Shown here piece by piece: positions 5,553 to 13,800 of a DNA stretch of 13,800 bases. Location: assembly GCA_000437495.1 (NCBI GenBank), contig FR897788.1:1-13800 (forward strand). Direction: 5' to 3'. The translations under genes were made by a program, and so were the position numbers. The notes under the pieces were generated by a model. It had not been told where the DNA came from. It saw only the letters and a program-made list of their open reading frames with translations, and made no database searches. The first letter of the stretch is position 1. Each line of letters starts with the position of its first letter. Source of the stretch: Prevotella sp. CAG:485 (GTDB lineage: Bacteria; Bacteroidota; Bacteroidia; Bacteroidales; Muribaculaceae).

Positions 5553-8500
5553 TTAGCGGGCCAAGGAGAGGTTGAAGCTGATGCCGTAGTTGGAGTTGGT
5601 GGTGGGGAAGGAGGCATTCGTCACCAGGGGTTTGTTGATCTGGTGGTCGAAGAAGGCCGACATGGTTACTCGCTTGGAGAGGGTATAGGAGGCCATGAAG
5701 TTCACGGAGATGGTCTGCGAACCGTTGGTGGCCTGGGTGTAAGCGGTTTCGATTTTGCGAATCAGTCCTTGGTTTTGCGAGAATGAGAAATCGAGATTGA
5801 GGCTCAGGTCGTTGTTGACATTTCCCTGTCGAGAGCCAATCTTGATTATCTTGTTGAAGTTGGCAATCTTATATCCGCAGCCCACGGTTAACTGTTTGCT
5901 GGTAGCTTCTACAATCTGTCCGGCCGAGGTGTTGAGCGTCAGCGTTCGTGAATCGCGATATTCGGCGTTCAGGGTGAGGTCGTTTTTAAAGGTGATGCTT
6001 ACACCAAACAAGGGAGCGAATTTCTCTGTAATGGCCACCGACGAAATGTTGAACGGCGACGAGGGTATGGGGTTGCCGCTCTGCTGGTCGGCGGTGAAAC
6101 CGAGGTTGCTGCTTCCGTCTACGCTTACCCAATCAAGATACGATGAGTAACTGCCCACAGAGTATGTGCATTGATAAGCGTGGCTCAAGGTGAAGTTTTT
6201 GAACAGGCGAGCTATGAGGGGAATGCGCACCAGACCGTCGTAAGTTACGCGCCAGTTGGGTCGCATGGATTTGAGACCCGGGAAATGGTTGAGGTCGATG
6301 CTGTTGGGGTCGCCGCCGGTGTAAGCCGCCAGGAATGCCGGTATGAGTACATCGCCGCTGGTTGAGGAGATTTTGCCTGCTTCCGGATTGTAATGAGCGC
6401 CTGCCCATGATGTTCCGGACAGGAATCCGGCGTCGGGATATGATGTGCCGGTATACTGGCTCTGGATGCGATTGGTAACGATGGGTATGTTGGCCAGGAA
6501 CTTGTCGAAGGCATCATTCTGATAGCCGTTGGCGGCGTTGGAGCCTTTGAGAGCTGTGCCGATGGCCATTGCGGTGCGGGTGTATGAACCGCTGTATGTA
6601 ACCGGCATATCGGCATACATGAACTGTACCTGACGGGTGCGGTTGTCGGTCAGGTTGCTGGTGAGCAGTATCTTCAGACCGCGCAGAGGTTCGAGGTTCA
6701 GCTCAAAGTTGAACTCCTTCATCTCATTGTAAATGGCCGGCGAGGTCTGAGTGTCGTTGACAATGAGCCAGCCACGGTCAAGGGCTTTCTGCACATATTC
6801 TTCGCCGGCAAAACCGAACGCAAAGTCCAGACCGGGCGCCATGGGTCCGTATTTGTTGCTCTGACCGAATATGTCGCCCACTTCAGGAGAGAAGAGCGGC
6901 AGGTTGAGGCTGTGGGAGTTACGGTAACGCATGCTCACCGACCGCGGCGACATGATGAAGCGCAGGGTGTAATCGCCAATCTCTTTGAAGATGTTAGGCT
7001 TGCTTTCCTGACTGCGGTCCGTAATCACCACCTTGAGGTTTTGAGAGCCTTTGTTGAGAATCTCTACCTTATTCTCGTCGATGATTTTGGTCTGCAACGG
7101 CACGGACTTGCCCGAGGCGGATGCCACAACCTTTATCTTTTTCGATTTCAGATTGTGCGTCACGGTGGTTGTGGTGTCGGGATTCAGTGTTATGGAGCGC
7201 TCAAACTTTTTGGCCTGTTTCTTTCGCACATTCTGGTTGCGCGAGCCTGACGATGCCGAGAAGCGCTGGTTGATGCGTTTCAGATAAGGCACCTTGTTGA
7301 ACAGGCCTTCGAAGTTGAGACGAGCATCGCCGTTCCATACGGCATTGTTCTGTATGGTGTTGCCCTGATACAGGTCTTCGTCGATAGTTGCGCCGCGGTC
7401 CCAGCGGTAGGTCGAGGTGTAAGTAAGGTTAGCCTGCAGGAAGTCGAGAATGGGTATGCGACTGAAGGGCGCACGATAGGAGGCCGTGAAGGTCTGATTG
7501 TAGTTCCACGGAGTGCCGAAGTGCTTTATGGAGTTCCAGACGGTGTCTTTCCAATCGCGGTATTTGTCGGGGAAGAGCTTCTTGTTGACGGCACCTATGG
7601 TCTCCTCAATGCGGGCAGTGGTGTTAGAGGCGAATGAGAAGTTGAGCTGATTGGTGAGGTTCCACGACAGGGTGAACTGCCTGTCCCAAAGGAAGTTCTT
7701 GCTCACCTGCACAGGCAGCTGGAAGTCGACATCGACCTCCGAGCGCGTCTGCTGCTCGTAGTAATATCGCGAGATGTTGTTGTTGAACGTGATGGTGTTG
7801 AAGAGCCAGTTGATACCCCAGTCCTGAAGGAATTTGAGGTTGCGGTTTTTCGATTTTATCCAACCGAAGGGTTTCACCGGCTTAATCATGGGCGAATAGG
7901 AATACATTAACGAGCCGCGATAGTCGTTGGTGTACTCATATTCCGTGGTCGGGTCCTGATTCGTCTGCTTGTTGAAAGAGAAAGACGCCGTGAAGTTGGC
8001 AGGGTCCCAAGGCATAGGATTCTTGCTGCGCACATTGAACTTAAAGCCGCTTATTGAGAAACTCTCAACCGTCTTTTTGGTGATGGCGTAGTTCTTTATC
8101 GAGTCCTTTTCCTGTTTTGTGGAAGCGGCATCGAGGGCCTCTTTGAGCAGGATATCCTGGTCGAGAGGGTTGTATTTCGGCGTAGTAGTTTCCTGCGAGC
8201 GCGAATAATATACCGGCGCCGAAAGCTTGGCCTTTGCCGGCAGGAATCTGCCCAGATCAGCCTGCACAGCCACCGAATATTGGTTATAGTCGTCGAGACG
8301 GCGGCTGCTCAGACCCTGATCCACGCCACCGAAGCCGGCAGTCTCATTGTGAGTGGTGAAGTTGACCGTGGCCACATCGCTGACACCGATATTGACATTG
8401 GCACGCGCAGCCCAGCCGCCATCTTCGTTGAAGTCGGTAACACGCAGCTCATTGAGCCATACAATGCCATCCTTAACGCTGTTTGACCGGTTGCGAATAC

Positions 8501-11500
8501 CCACCAGCATGACACGCACATCGCTCAGACTGGGATTGCCCAATACGGTGGCGGTGTTCGACGTGTTATCGGGGTCCTGAGCCGACCACGGAATGGCGAA
8601 GCCCACACCCTCCTGACCGGATGATTTGGCATGATTGCGGGCCGTCTTTATCGACGTGAAAATCTCAAGCGGAATGTTGAGGTAGTTCTGTTGCGGCCAT
8701 ACCTTATTGCGGTCGGCGCTTGAGCGGTTGTTGTAGACGCCGGGAGCGGTGAGAGTGAGCGGAATTTCATACTCGTAATAGTTGTTCTTGACGTCGGAGC
8801 CGAGACGGATGAAGAGCGATATGTCGCCATTCTTCAGATTCGTCAGATTGTCGATGAGCGCCTCGGCGTGTACCCACATCTGCAGACGGCGATAGATGCG
8901 CAGGTCAAGCTGTGTGTTCTTATACACGCCACGGGCGTCGCCGGGCTGCAGACCCGTAACCTTCATCTGCATCGACTGCTCGTTGAGCTGAAGCGCCTGA
9001 GCCTGACCGGAATCCTGAGCACGGTCAACACCGGGGGGCAGCACGTAGTTGACAGGAGTGCGGCTGGCATTCTCCTCAATGTTGACAGTGGAGATATCCA
9101 GCTCGCCTTCGGCCGGAGCGTCGTTGCGGTTGTTGAGGTTGAAGTTATAGCCGCGCCATTCGCCGCGCACCAACTCAAGGGTCGCGAAACGCAAGTGCGT
9201 AACGGCCTTGAAGTTGGTCATGAAGATACGGGCAAAACGTATGGTTGAGAAATCGCTGATGCCGCCCACAATACGTTCGGGCTGGTTGAGAGGCACCTTA
9301 AACTGATACCACACAACCTTTACGGGCTGACCGTCGCGACCCAACTGATAGCTCTCCTGCTTATCGGTGATATAGTTGCGGCCTACTTCCAGATCTTCGG
9401 GGCGGATGGAGACCTTATACTGATAATAGCGCTCGTACTCGTTCAGCGTGTTGTCCTGATTGATGTCCTCTACGTCGGGCGTATTGCGTGACGACTGGTA
9501 ATATGGATTCGGACTCTGTTCGGGGCTGAGTGAGTTGCCTTCGGTGCCATTATAATGCTTGTAACGGTCAAGGATTGAGGTGCGCTGCTCGTCGTACCAG
9601 GGCCAGCGGTAGAAGTGATAATTGTCGCCGGCGGGGTCAGAGAAGGGCGAGAAGGGGTTGCTCGACATTTCCTCTACCGTGGATGCCGGCAGCTTGGTGC
9701 GCAGGCGGTTGAGGAAGTCGGCATAAGTGTCAAATTCAAACTCATCGGCAGTGCTGAGACCGTTTAAGCCGAGATCCTGCAACAGACGCGCATCGGCGGT
9801 ATTCTCGAAAGCATAAGTGAGTGAGTTCTGACTGCTGACACGTCCCCACACGGTGTTCTGCATGAACGAGAAATTGCCGTCGACCGGATTGCCGTTTTCG
9901 TAACTCTTTTTACCGTCTTTGAGAATATCCTCGCTTATCTCACCGAAGTTGAAATAGAGGTCGCCGCCTTCCGTGTTGTTGTTTTCGGGGTCGAGGAAGG
10001 GGTCGAGCATCCAGAACTGCAGATACTCAATGTTTGAGTTGTCGAAGTTGGTGTTGTCCATCTTGCGCATGATGCCGCCCCAGCGCTTCTCCGGGTTGAG
10101 CAGAGAGCCGTCGGAGGCAATGTTTTCAGCGTCAAGGTTGTAGGGACCGCGTTCAGTGGGGTAGAAGCTGAGGTTCAGAGTCTGTATGTAAGAGCTTTCG
10201 CCGTAAGCCTGATCACGACCGGGGAAAATCTCCTCCACAGTTACCTCACGAACGTAAGGATTGGAGAGCTGTTTGAGGTCATTTTTCAGGTAACCGGGCA
10301 ACATGGTCGAGTTGCGCTGGGTGAAGATGCGGTCGATGAAATACCACGACAGCAAAGCCCTGTTTTTGCCGTAGTTGATGTCGTTGGTCAGACCCGCTTC
10401 GGGGAAGAGAGCGTCGGAAGAGCCGTCCCACGGAGTAGAGGCGAGCGACCATGAATAGGGCGCGCGCAGGTCGATGCCTGTCTGAGTAGTCTCGAAGTCG
10501 TCGATGTAGCTTGAGCCCTTGTTGCTGCCCGTCTTTTGCTTGTGGGGTATCAGCTGGGCAAATTCGGCGTTCAGACTCAGCGTGGAGGGAGCCGTGGCAT
10601 TTACCGTGGGAATCTTGTTGAGCAGATTGGTCAGCCACATGAAGTGAGTGTTATAGCTCAGGTTCAGACCCCAGATGGTGTTGTTCACCGTTTCGTCGCC
10701 GATGTTCACTTTTTCCGTCATGCCCCTTTCGCCGAAGTGCATCACCGTGGCGCCCAGGGTGAAGTCCTTGTTAAAGCGGTATTGCGCATCGAGTCCGAGC
10801 AACGTTTTGCGCTGCATGGAGAACATCGACTGGTTTTCAAGAGTTACGCTCACCGACGTGCCGCTTTCCACAATGCTCTGGTTGGTAATGGTGACGATGC
10901 CCATGTTGTAATCCACGGTATAGTCGGAGTTCTCGGTCAGCGTTACGCCACCGGCCGTTACAATAACCGAACCACGCGGCACATTCATGGCATTGAGCCT
11001 GATGGTAGCTCCCGACGAAGCCTGATATTCGCCCACCAGCGAGAATTTGTTGCGGTCGGCAAATTGTCGTGCCACTGTGAGCGTTGAGTCGTAAAGCTGT
11101 TGATAAACGTAGGGTTCAGCCAAGGCGTCATTGCCTATTTTCTTGCGCAGGTTGGCACCGAAAGGTTCCGCCACGGGGAAGATGATTTTGCCCGATGAGG
11201 AGTTCACCGTGTAGCCTTCAATGTAGTCGAAGAAACCGTCGGCATTGCTTTCCTGGTTGGAGTCGATGCGGTCGAGGCCCATAACCTGCAGCAACGGCTG
11301 ATTGGCGATAGGACCAACGGGAAGATAGTTGATTTCCGTGCCTGTGGTGTCGCTGAGGTACTTGATGTTGAGCTTGAATTTATTTTGCTGCATCTGATAA
11401 GCGCCTAACGCGTAGACGTTTTTCATCATCAGCTTCCACATAGGCAGCTTGGGCGAGATGGTGGTGCCGCGCAGCATCTTCAGATAAAGAGACTGCGATG

Positions 11501-13070
11501 TGGAGGGCACGTCGGCCGAGAACTCGCCTACCTGATAGGCTCTTCCCTGATAGGTGTATTCGTAGGCCACGCCCAACACCTCGTCGGAGTTGAGGGCCGA
11601 TTTCAGCGATATGTAGCCTAAAGTGGAATTCAGAGTATACTCGGAGGAGTTGAGCAATCGGGCGCTCTCCACCTTTTCATAATCGCGGCCGCCGCTGATG
11701 CCGTAAGCTGAAAGCGGTTCGAGCACCTGCGTCACCCGGTCGATGTTGCGGGCGTCGGGGAACTGCTCTTTCAGTATGGTGAGCATATCGTTGTCGGCAT
11801 TCGCCGGAACGTCGCGGTCGTTGTTCGGACGCCAGTATTCGTTGGCCATACGTTTGTTCTCGGCCATGTCCATGAAGCCCACAAAGTTACGGCTCTCGTT
11901 GTAATTGCCGCTTTTGTTGGTGACCCACACCTCTATACGCGTGATGTTGATGCCTGAGCTGACGTATGGCAACTTCGAGGCAAACTGATCGTAATTGTCG
12001 TAGAAATACTGAGCCAGGAAGAAGTGCCTGTTGGCGTCATATTCGTCGGCTTTTACCGAGAAAGGCGTTGTCTGCACACCGCCTGTGGAGTTCACCGTTT
12101 TCGATTCAGAGTTCTGCTGGCTGACAAGAGCCGTGAGAGTGAGTTTTCCAAACTGCAGCTTGGTCTTGATACCGAACAGCGCCGCCGAACCGCGTATAAG
12201 ACTCGAACCGGTGGTCATCGACACATTGCCGGCCTCAAGAGTCTTGATAATCTCATCCTCCTTGCCTTCGTAAGCCAGTTTCAGATTTTTTGAATCGAAG
12301 TCGAAGGTAGCATCCGTGTTGTAGGTCATGTTGAACTTCATCTTGTCACCTACACTGGCTGCTATGGTGGCCTGAATCTTCTGGTCAAAATCGAAATACG
12401 TCTTACGGCGGGCATTCAGGCTCAGAGCCGGGTTGTCCGTCTTGTTGCTTTTAATGCCCATGCTCAGCTGTATGCTGCCCTGAGTGGTGAGACGCACGCC
12501 GCCGGGGCCGAAAATCTTCTCGAGAGGACCGAGCGAGAAGTTCATATCCAGGATATTGAACGGCTCCTTGTCCTTCTTCTCAAAGCTTTCAGAGTTGCGC
12601 TGCTTGAAATACTCCATCATGCCCTGGCGGAAGCTGAGTGAGTTGTAGTCGCCGGGGGTGAGCTGCATAGGCACCACAGCCACCTTGTCGCCGATGCGCG
12701 TATAGAAGTAATACATCTTTGTGGCCGGGTCATACATCACCTCATGGTGCATATTCTCCGGGTCGCGCAAGTCGGCGGCATATTCGCTGCCAATCAGCGC
12801 CTCATAGCTTGGGGGCAGCGTGGGTCGTACGGCAGAGGGCAGAATCACCGAATCGGGCATCAGCGGAGAGCCTGTAATGGTCGATACCGGCATGGATGGC
12901 GGCGGAGGCAGCTGGCCAACGTTGCCCGAAAAGGCTGCTTTCGACAGAGTGGAGGGCAAAACAGGCGTGTTACCCTGACCAGTAGGAGTCTGGGCCAGAG
13001 ATACAATTGCTGCTATCAGCATTATGACTAATACCGACGCAAAACCTGCTATTGCTATTATCCTTTTCAT
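5553..13070 (-). CDS. sprA: SprA/Sov, outer-membrane translocon of the type IX secretion system
   Basis: SprA (Sov in Porphyromonas gingivalis) forms a very large outer-membrane beta-barrel, 36 strands in Flavobacterium, through which T9SS substrates leave the cell. In gliding species it is also needed for motility. The protein has 2505 residues against about 2400-2500 in characterised homologues, with no frame break. A signal peptide is visible (MKR, hydrophobic core 4-24, cleavage likely after SLA at 26), then a Pro-rich stretch (55-90). Family hallmarks include QGSIQLSMGIKSNKTDNP (197-214), FDFDQKIQ (226-233), the segment 271-319 with EAGNVS, SSLIRGSAALFGIKT and LQFGKL, YIDDFE near 855, and FYPTERGPYN near 968. 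In the last third are LEPLRGLKILLTSN and FAPLFGVSITFKNDLTLN. A Lys-rich soluble-looking stretch (about 1945-2025) interrupts the barrel-like sequence. ATG 13070 is preferred over the in-frame GTG at 13115, because it puts the hydrophobic core directly after MKR. The gene begins 57 bp after ruvA and has no obvious promoter of its own. No other T9SS component is in view. Confidence 0.95.
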   Translation of the reverse strand: MKRIIAIAGFASVLVIMLIAAIVSLAQTPTGQGNTPVLPSTLSKAAFSGNVGQLPPPPSMPVSTITGSPLMPDSVILPSAVRPTLPPSYEALIGSEYAADLRDPENMHHEVMYDPATKMYYFYTRIGDKVAVVPMQLTPGDYNSLSFRQGMMEYFKQRNSESFEKKDKEPFNILDMNFSLGPLEKIFGPGGVRLTTQGSIQLSMGIKSNKTDNPALSLNARRKTYFDFDQKIQATIAASVGDKMKFNMTYNTDATFDFDSKNLKLAYEGKEDEIIKTLEAGNVSMTTGSSLIRGSAALFGIKTKLQFGKLTLTALVSQQNSESKTVNSTGGVQTTPFSVKADEYDANRHFFLAQYFYDNYDQFASKLPYVSSGINITRIEVWVTNKSGNYNESRNFVGFMDMAENKRMANEYWRPNNDRDVPANADNDMLTILKEQFPDARNIDRVTQVLEPLSAYGISGGRDYEKVESARLLNSSEYTLNSTLGYISLKSALNSDEVLGVAYEYTYQGRAYQVGEFSADVPSTSQSLYLKMLRGTTISPKLPMWKLMMKNVYALGAYQMQQNKFKLNIKYLSDTTGTEINYLPVGPIANQPLLQVMGLDRIDSNQESNADGFFDYIEGYTVNSSSGKIIFPVAEPFGANLRKKIGNDALAEPYVYQQLYDSTLTVARQFADRNKFSLVGEYQASSGATIRLNAMNVPRGSVIVTAGGVTLTENSDYTVDYNMGIVTITNQSIVESGTSVSVTLENQSMFSMQRKTLLGLDAQYRFNKDFTLGATVMHFGERGMTEKVNIGDETVNNTIWGLNLSYNTHFMWLTNLLNKIPTVNATAPSTLSLNAEFAQLIPHKQKTGSNKGSSYIDDFETTQTGIDLRAPYSWSLASTPWDGSSDALFPEAGLTNDINYGKNRALLSWYFIDRIFTQRNSTMLPGYLKNDLKQLSNPYVREVTVEEIFPGRDQAYGESSYIQTLNLSFYPTERGPYNLDAENIASDGSLLNPEKRWGGIMRKMDNTNFDNSNIEYLQFWMLDPFLDPENNNTEGGDLYFNFGEISEDILKDGKKSYENGNPVDGNFSFMQNTVWGRVSSQNSLTYAFENTADARLLQDLGLNGLSTADEFEFDTYADFLNRLRTKLPASTVEEMSSNPFSPFSDPAGDNYHFYRWPWYDEQRTSILDRYKHYNGTEGNSLSPEQSPNPYYQSSRNTPDVEDINQDNTLNEYERYYQYKVSIRPEDLEVGRNYITDKQESYQLGRDGQPVKVVWYQFKVPLNQPERIVGGISDFSTIRFARIFMTNFKAVTHLRFATLELVRGEWRGYNFNLNNRNDAPAEGELDISTVNIEENASRTPVNYVLPPGVDRAQDSGQAQALQLNEQSMQMKVTGLQPGDARGVYKNTQLDLRIYRRLQMWVHAEALIDNLTNLKNGDISLFIRLGSDVKNNYYEYEIPLTLTAPGVYNNRSSADRNKVWPQQNYLNIPLEIFTSIKTARNHAKSSGQEGVGFAIPWSAQDPDNTSNTATVLGNPSLSDVRVMLVGIRNRSNSVKDGIVWLNELRVTDFNEDGGWAARANVNIGVSDVATVNFTTHNETAGFGGVDQGLSSRRLDDYNQYSVAVQADLGRFLPAKAKLSAPVYYSRSQETTTPKYNPLDQDILLKEALDAASTKQEKDSIKNYAITKKTVESFSISGFKFNVRSKNPMPWDPANFTASFSFNKQTNQDPTTEYEYTNDYRGSLMYSYSPMIKPVKPFGWIKSKNRNLKFLQDWGINWLFNTITFNNNISRYYYEQQTRSEVDVDFQLPVQVSKNFLWDRQFTLSWNLTNQLNFSFASNTTARIEETIGAVNKKLFPDKYRDWKDTVWNSIKHFGTPWNYNQTFTASYRAPFSRIPILDFLQANLTYTSTYRWDRGATIDEDLYQGNTIQNNAVWNGDARLNFEGLFNKVPYLKRINQRFSASSGSRNQNVRKKQAKKFERSITLNPDTTTTVTHNLKSKKIKVVASASGKSVPLQTKIIDENKVEILNKGSQNLKVVITDRSQESKPNIFKEIGDYTLRFIMSPRSVSMRYRNSHSLNLPLFSPEVGDIFGQSNKYGPMAPGLDFAFGFAGEEYVQKALDRGWLIVNDTQTSPAIYNEMKEFNFELNLEPLRGLKILLTSNLTDNRTRQVQFMYADMPVTYSGSYTRTAMAIGTALKGSNAANGYQNDAFDKFLANIPIVTNRIQSQYTGTSYPDAGFLSGTSWAGAHYNPEAGKISSTSGDVLIPAFLAAYTGGDPNSIDLNHFPGLKSMRPNWRVTYDGLVRIPLIARLFKNFTLSHAYQCTYSVGSYSSYLDWVSVDGSSNLGFTADQQSGNPIPSSPFNISSVAITEKFAPLFGVSITFKNDLTLNAEYRDSRTLTLNTSAGQIVEATSKQLTVGCGYKIANFNKIIKIGSRQGNVNNDLSLNLDFSFSQNQGLIRKIETAYTQATNGSQTISVNFMASYTLSKRVTMSAFFDHQINKPLVTNASFPTTNSNYGISFNLSLAR

Positions 13071-13127
13071 TGTCAAAGTCCGGGCTGACACGGGCGTGCC
13101 GTTCCGGCTTCGCACATCATTTTAAGT

Positions 13128-13712
13128 TCAAAAAAGTTTTAGAGCCCGCCTTATTGCTTCCTCGGTGGATAGCGACGGCTCTTCGCGGTAGAGCTTCTGA
13201 AGAACTTTCTGCGCGGCTGCAGAGGCGAAACCAAGCGTGGTAAGAGCACCAAGCGCCTCGTCGAAAGTCGATTCAGAAGCACCCTCTGATATAAACGTGG
13301 CAGGGAGGTCTTTTATTTTGTTGCTTAAATCTACAATGATGCGTTGCGCTGTGCGGACACCTATGCCTTTCACCGCTTTCAGGGCTTTGTCGTTGTTCTG
13401 CGCTATAATCATTTGCAGCTCGGCGGCGTCATATTCGCCCAATATCAGCCGCGCTGTGCCGGGACCAACGCCGCTTACACCCACGAGCATCCGGAACATG
13501 GCCCGTTCGTCGCGGCGCATAAAGCCATATAAACTATGAGCATCCTCGCGAATCACTTCCTCCACAAACAGCTTCAGTTGCTGTCCTGCATGCTGACGCA
13601 ATCTGCCGTAGTCAGACAAAGTGATGTTGAGCAGATAACCCACGCCGCCGGCTTCTATCACAGCCGTTGTGGGTTCTATTTCCGTCAATTCGCCCTTTAT
13701 ATATTCAATCAT
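13128..13712 (-). CDS. ruvA: Holliday junction branch migration protein RuvA
   Basis: RuvA binds Holliday junctions as a tetramer and loads the RuvB helicase for branch migration. The protein has 194 residues, standard for the family. It has the N-terminal OB fold (MIEYIKGELTEIEPTTAVIE, 1-20), then LYGF and the Met/Phe-rich helix before two helix-hairpin-helix motifs (GVSGVGPGTA at 78-87, VKGIGVRTAQ at 114-123). The RuvB-interacting domain III is at about 148-194 and ends LKLF. The start is ATG 13712: a longer frame from a TTG at 13760 would run through the predicted promoter and is not family-like. It is the first gene of a minus-strand unit with sprA. Confidence 0.96.
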   Translation of the reverse strand: MIEYIKGELTEIEPTTAVIEAGGVGYLLNITLSDYGRLRQHAGQQLKLFVEEVIREDAHSLYGFMRRDERAMFRMLVGVSGVGPGTARLILGEYDAAELQMIIAQNNDKALKAVKGIGVRTAQRIIVDLSNKIKDLPATFISEGASESTFDEALGALTTLGFASAAAQKVLQKLYREEPSLSTEEAIRRALKLF

Positions 13713-13730
13713 GCCTTTAGTTTTACACTG

Positions 13731-13762
13731 CAAAGATAACACCTTTCCGCCAATCGCCAAAA
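13731..13762 (-). promoter_or_regulatory. Bacteroidetes-type promoter of ruvA-sprA
   Basis: On the minus strand the -33 box TTTTG (13762-13758) lies 19 bp before the -7 box TATCTTTG (13738-13731), matching TAnnTTTG. Transcription would start near 13725, giving a short leader of about 10-15 nt to the ruvA ATG at 13712. sprA probably depends on this promoter too. Confidence 0.75.
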
Positions 13763-13800
13763 GCCGCTTTTTTCTTAGACCCCATTCAACAAAAAATGTT

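Noticed and set aside
5538..12293. Many open frames of 60-180 codons antisense or out of frame to sprA
   Set aside because: They follow from the low stop-codon density opposite a long, GC-moderate coding frame; none shows a family motif, promoter or sensible spacing.
13071..13115. GTG start extending SprA by 15 residues
   Set aside because: It would place a long polar stretch before the signal peptide; the ATG at 13070 starts directly with MKR and the hydrophobic core.
13713..13760. TTG start extending RuvA by 16 residues
   Set aside because: RuvA homologues begin at MIEYIKG, and the extension covers the promoter -7 box.

Overview
The window reads as chromosomal DNA of a Bacteroidales member (phylum Bacteroidota). 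Four things point there: promoters of the TTTG-N19-TAnnTTTG type with no Shine-Dalgarno sequences, a Bacteroidales-type RecR, a ruvA-sprA gene pair, and a GH95 glycoside hydrolase typical of glycan-degrading gut Bacteroidetes. A Muribaculaceae-like gut species would fit, but that family assignment is inference. No phage, insertion sequence, CRISPR array, tRNA or rRNA was seen.

Layout, left to right. Positions 1-120 are intergenic, with what looks like the tail of a terminator at the very edge and an array of 9-bp (plus 8-bp) repeats. A minus-strand GH95 alpha-L-fucosidase gene (121-2512) follows. It is complete end to end, but its reading frame is broken once near the N-terminus, next to a TATATA run. 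A 254-bp divergent intergenic region carries a consensus promoter for each flanking gene. gdhA (glutamate dehydrogenase, plus strand, 2767-4104) ends in a strong hairpin terminator. A second 9-bp repeat array (4183-4245) and a -7-like element then precede recR (4299-4931). recR overlaps a GNAT acetyltransferase gene (4928-5440) by ATGA. A hairpin terminator closes this pair where it converges on the next unit.

The right-hand 60% is a minus-strand unit, ruvA then sprA. RuvA (13128-13712) is the Holliday-junction binding protein. SprA (5553-13070, 2505 aa) is the giant outer-membrane barrel translocon of the type IX secretion system (T9SS). A consensus promoter sits immediately upstream of ruvA.

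The genes do not form one pathway. They are separate short transcription units: glycan hydrolysis (GH95), ammonia assimilation/glutamate metabolism (gdhA), DNA repair (recR with its coupled acetyltransferase), and recombination plus protein export (ruvA-sprA). I found no convincing new multi-gene system. The points most worth a second look are the GH95 frame break, the two intergenic 9-bp-period arrays, the nearly leaderless GTG start of recR, and the presence of a full-length T9SS translocon.
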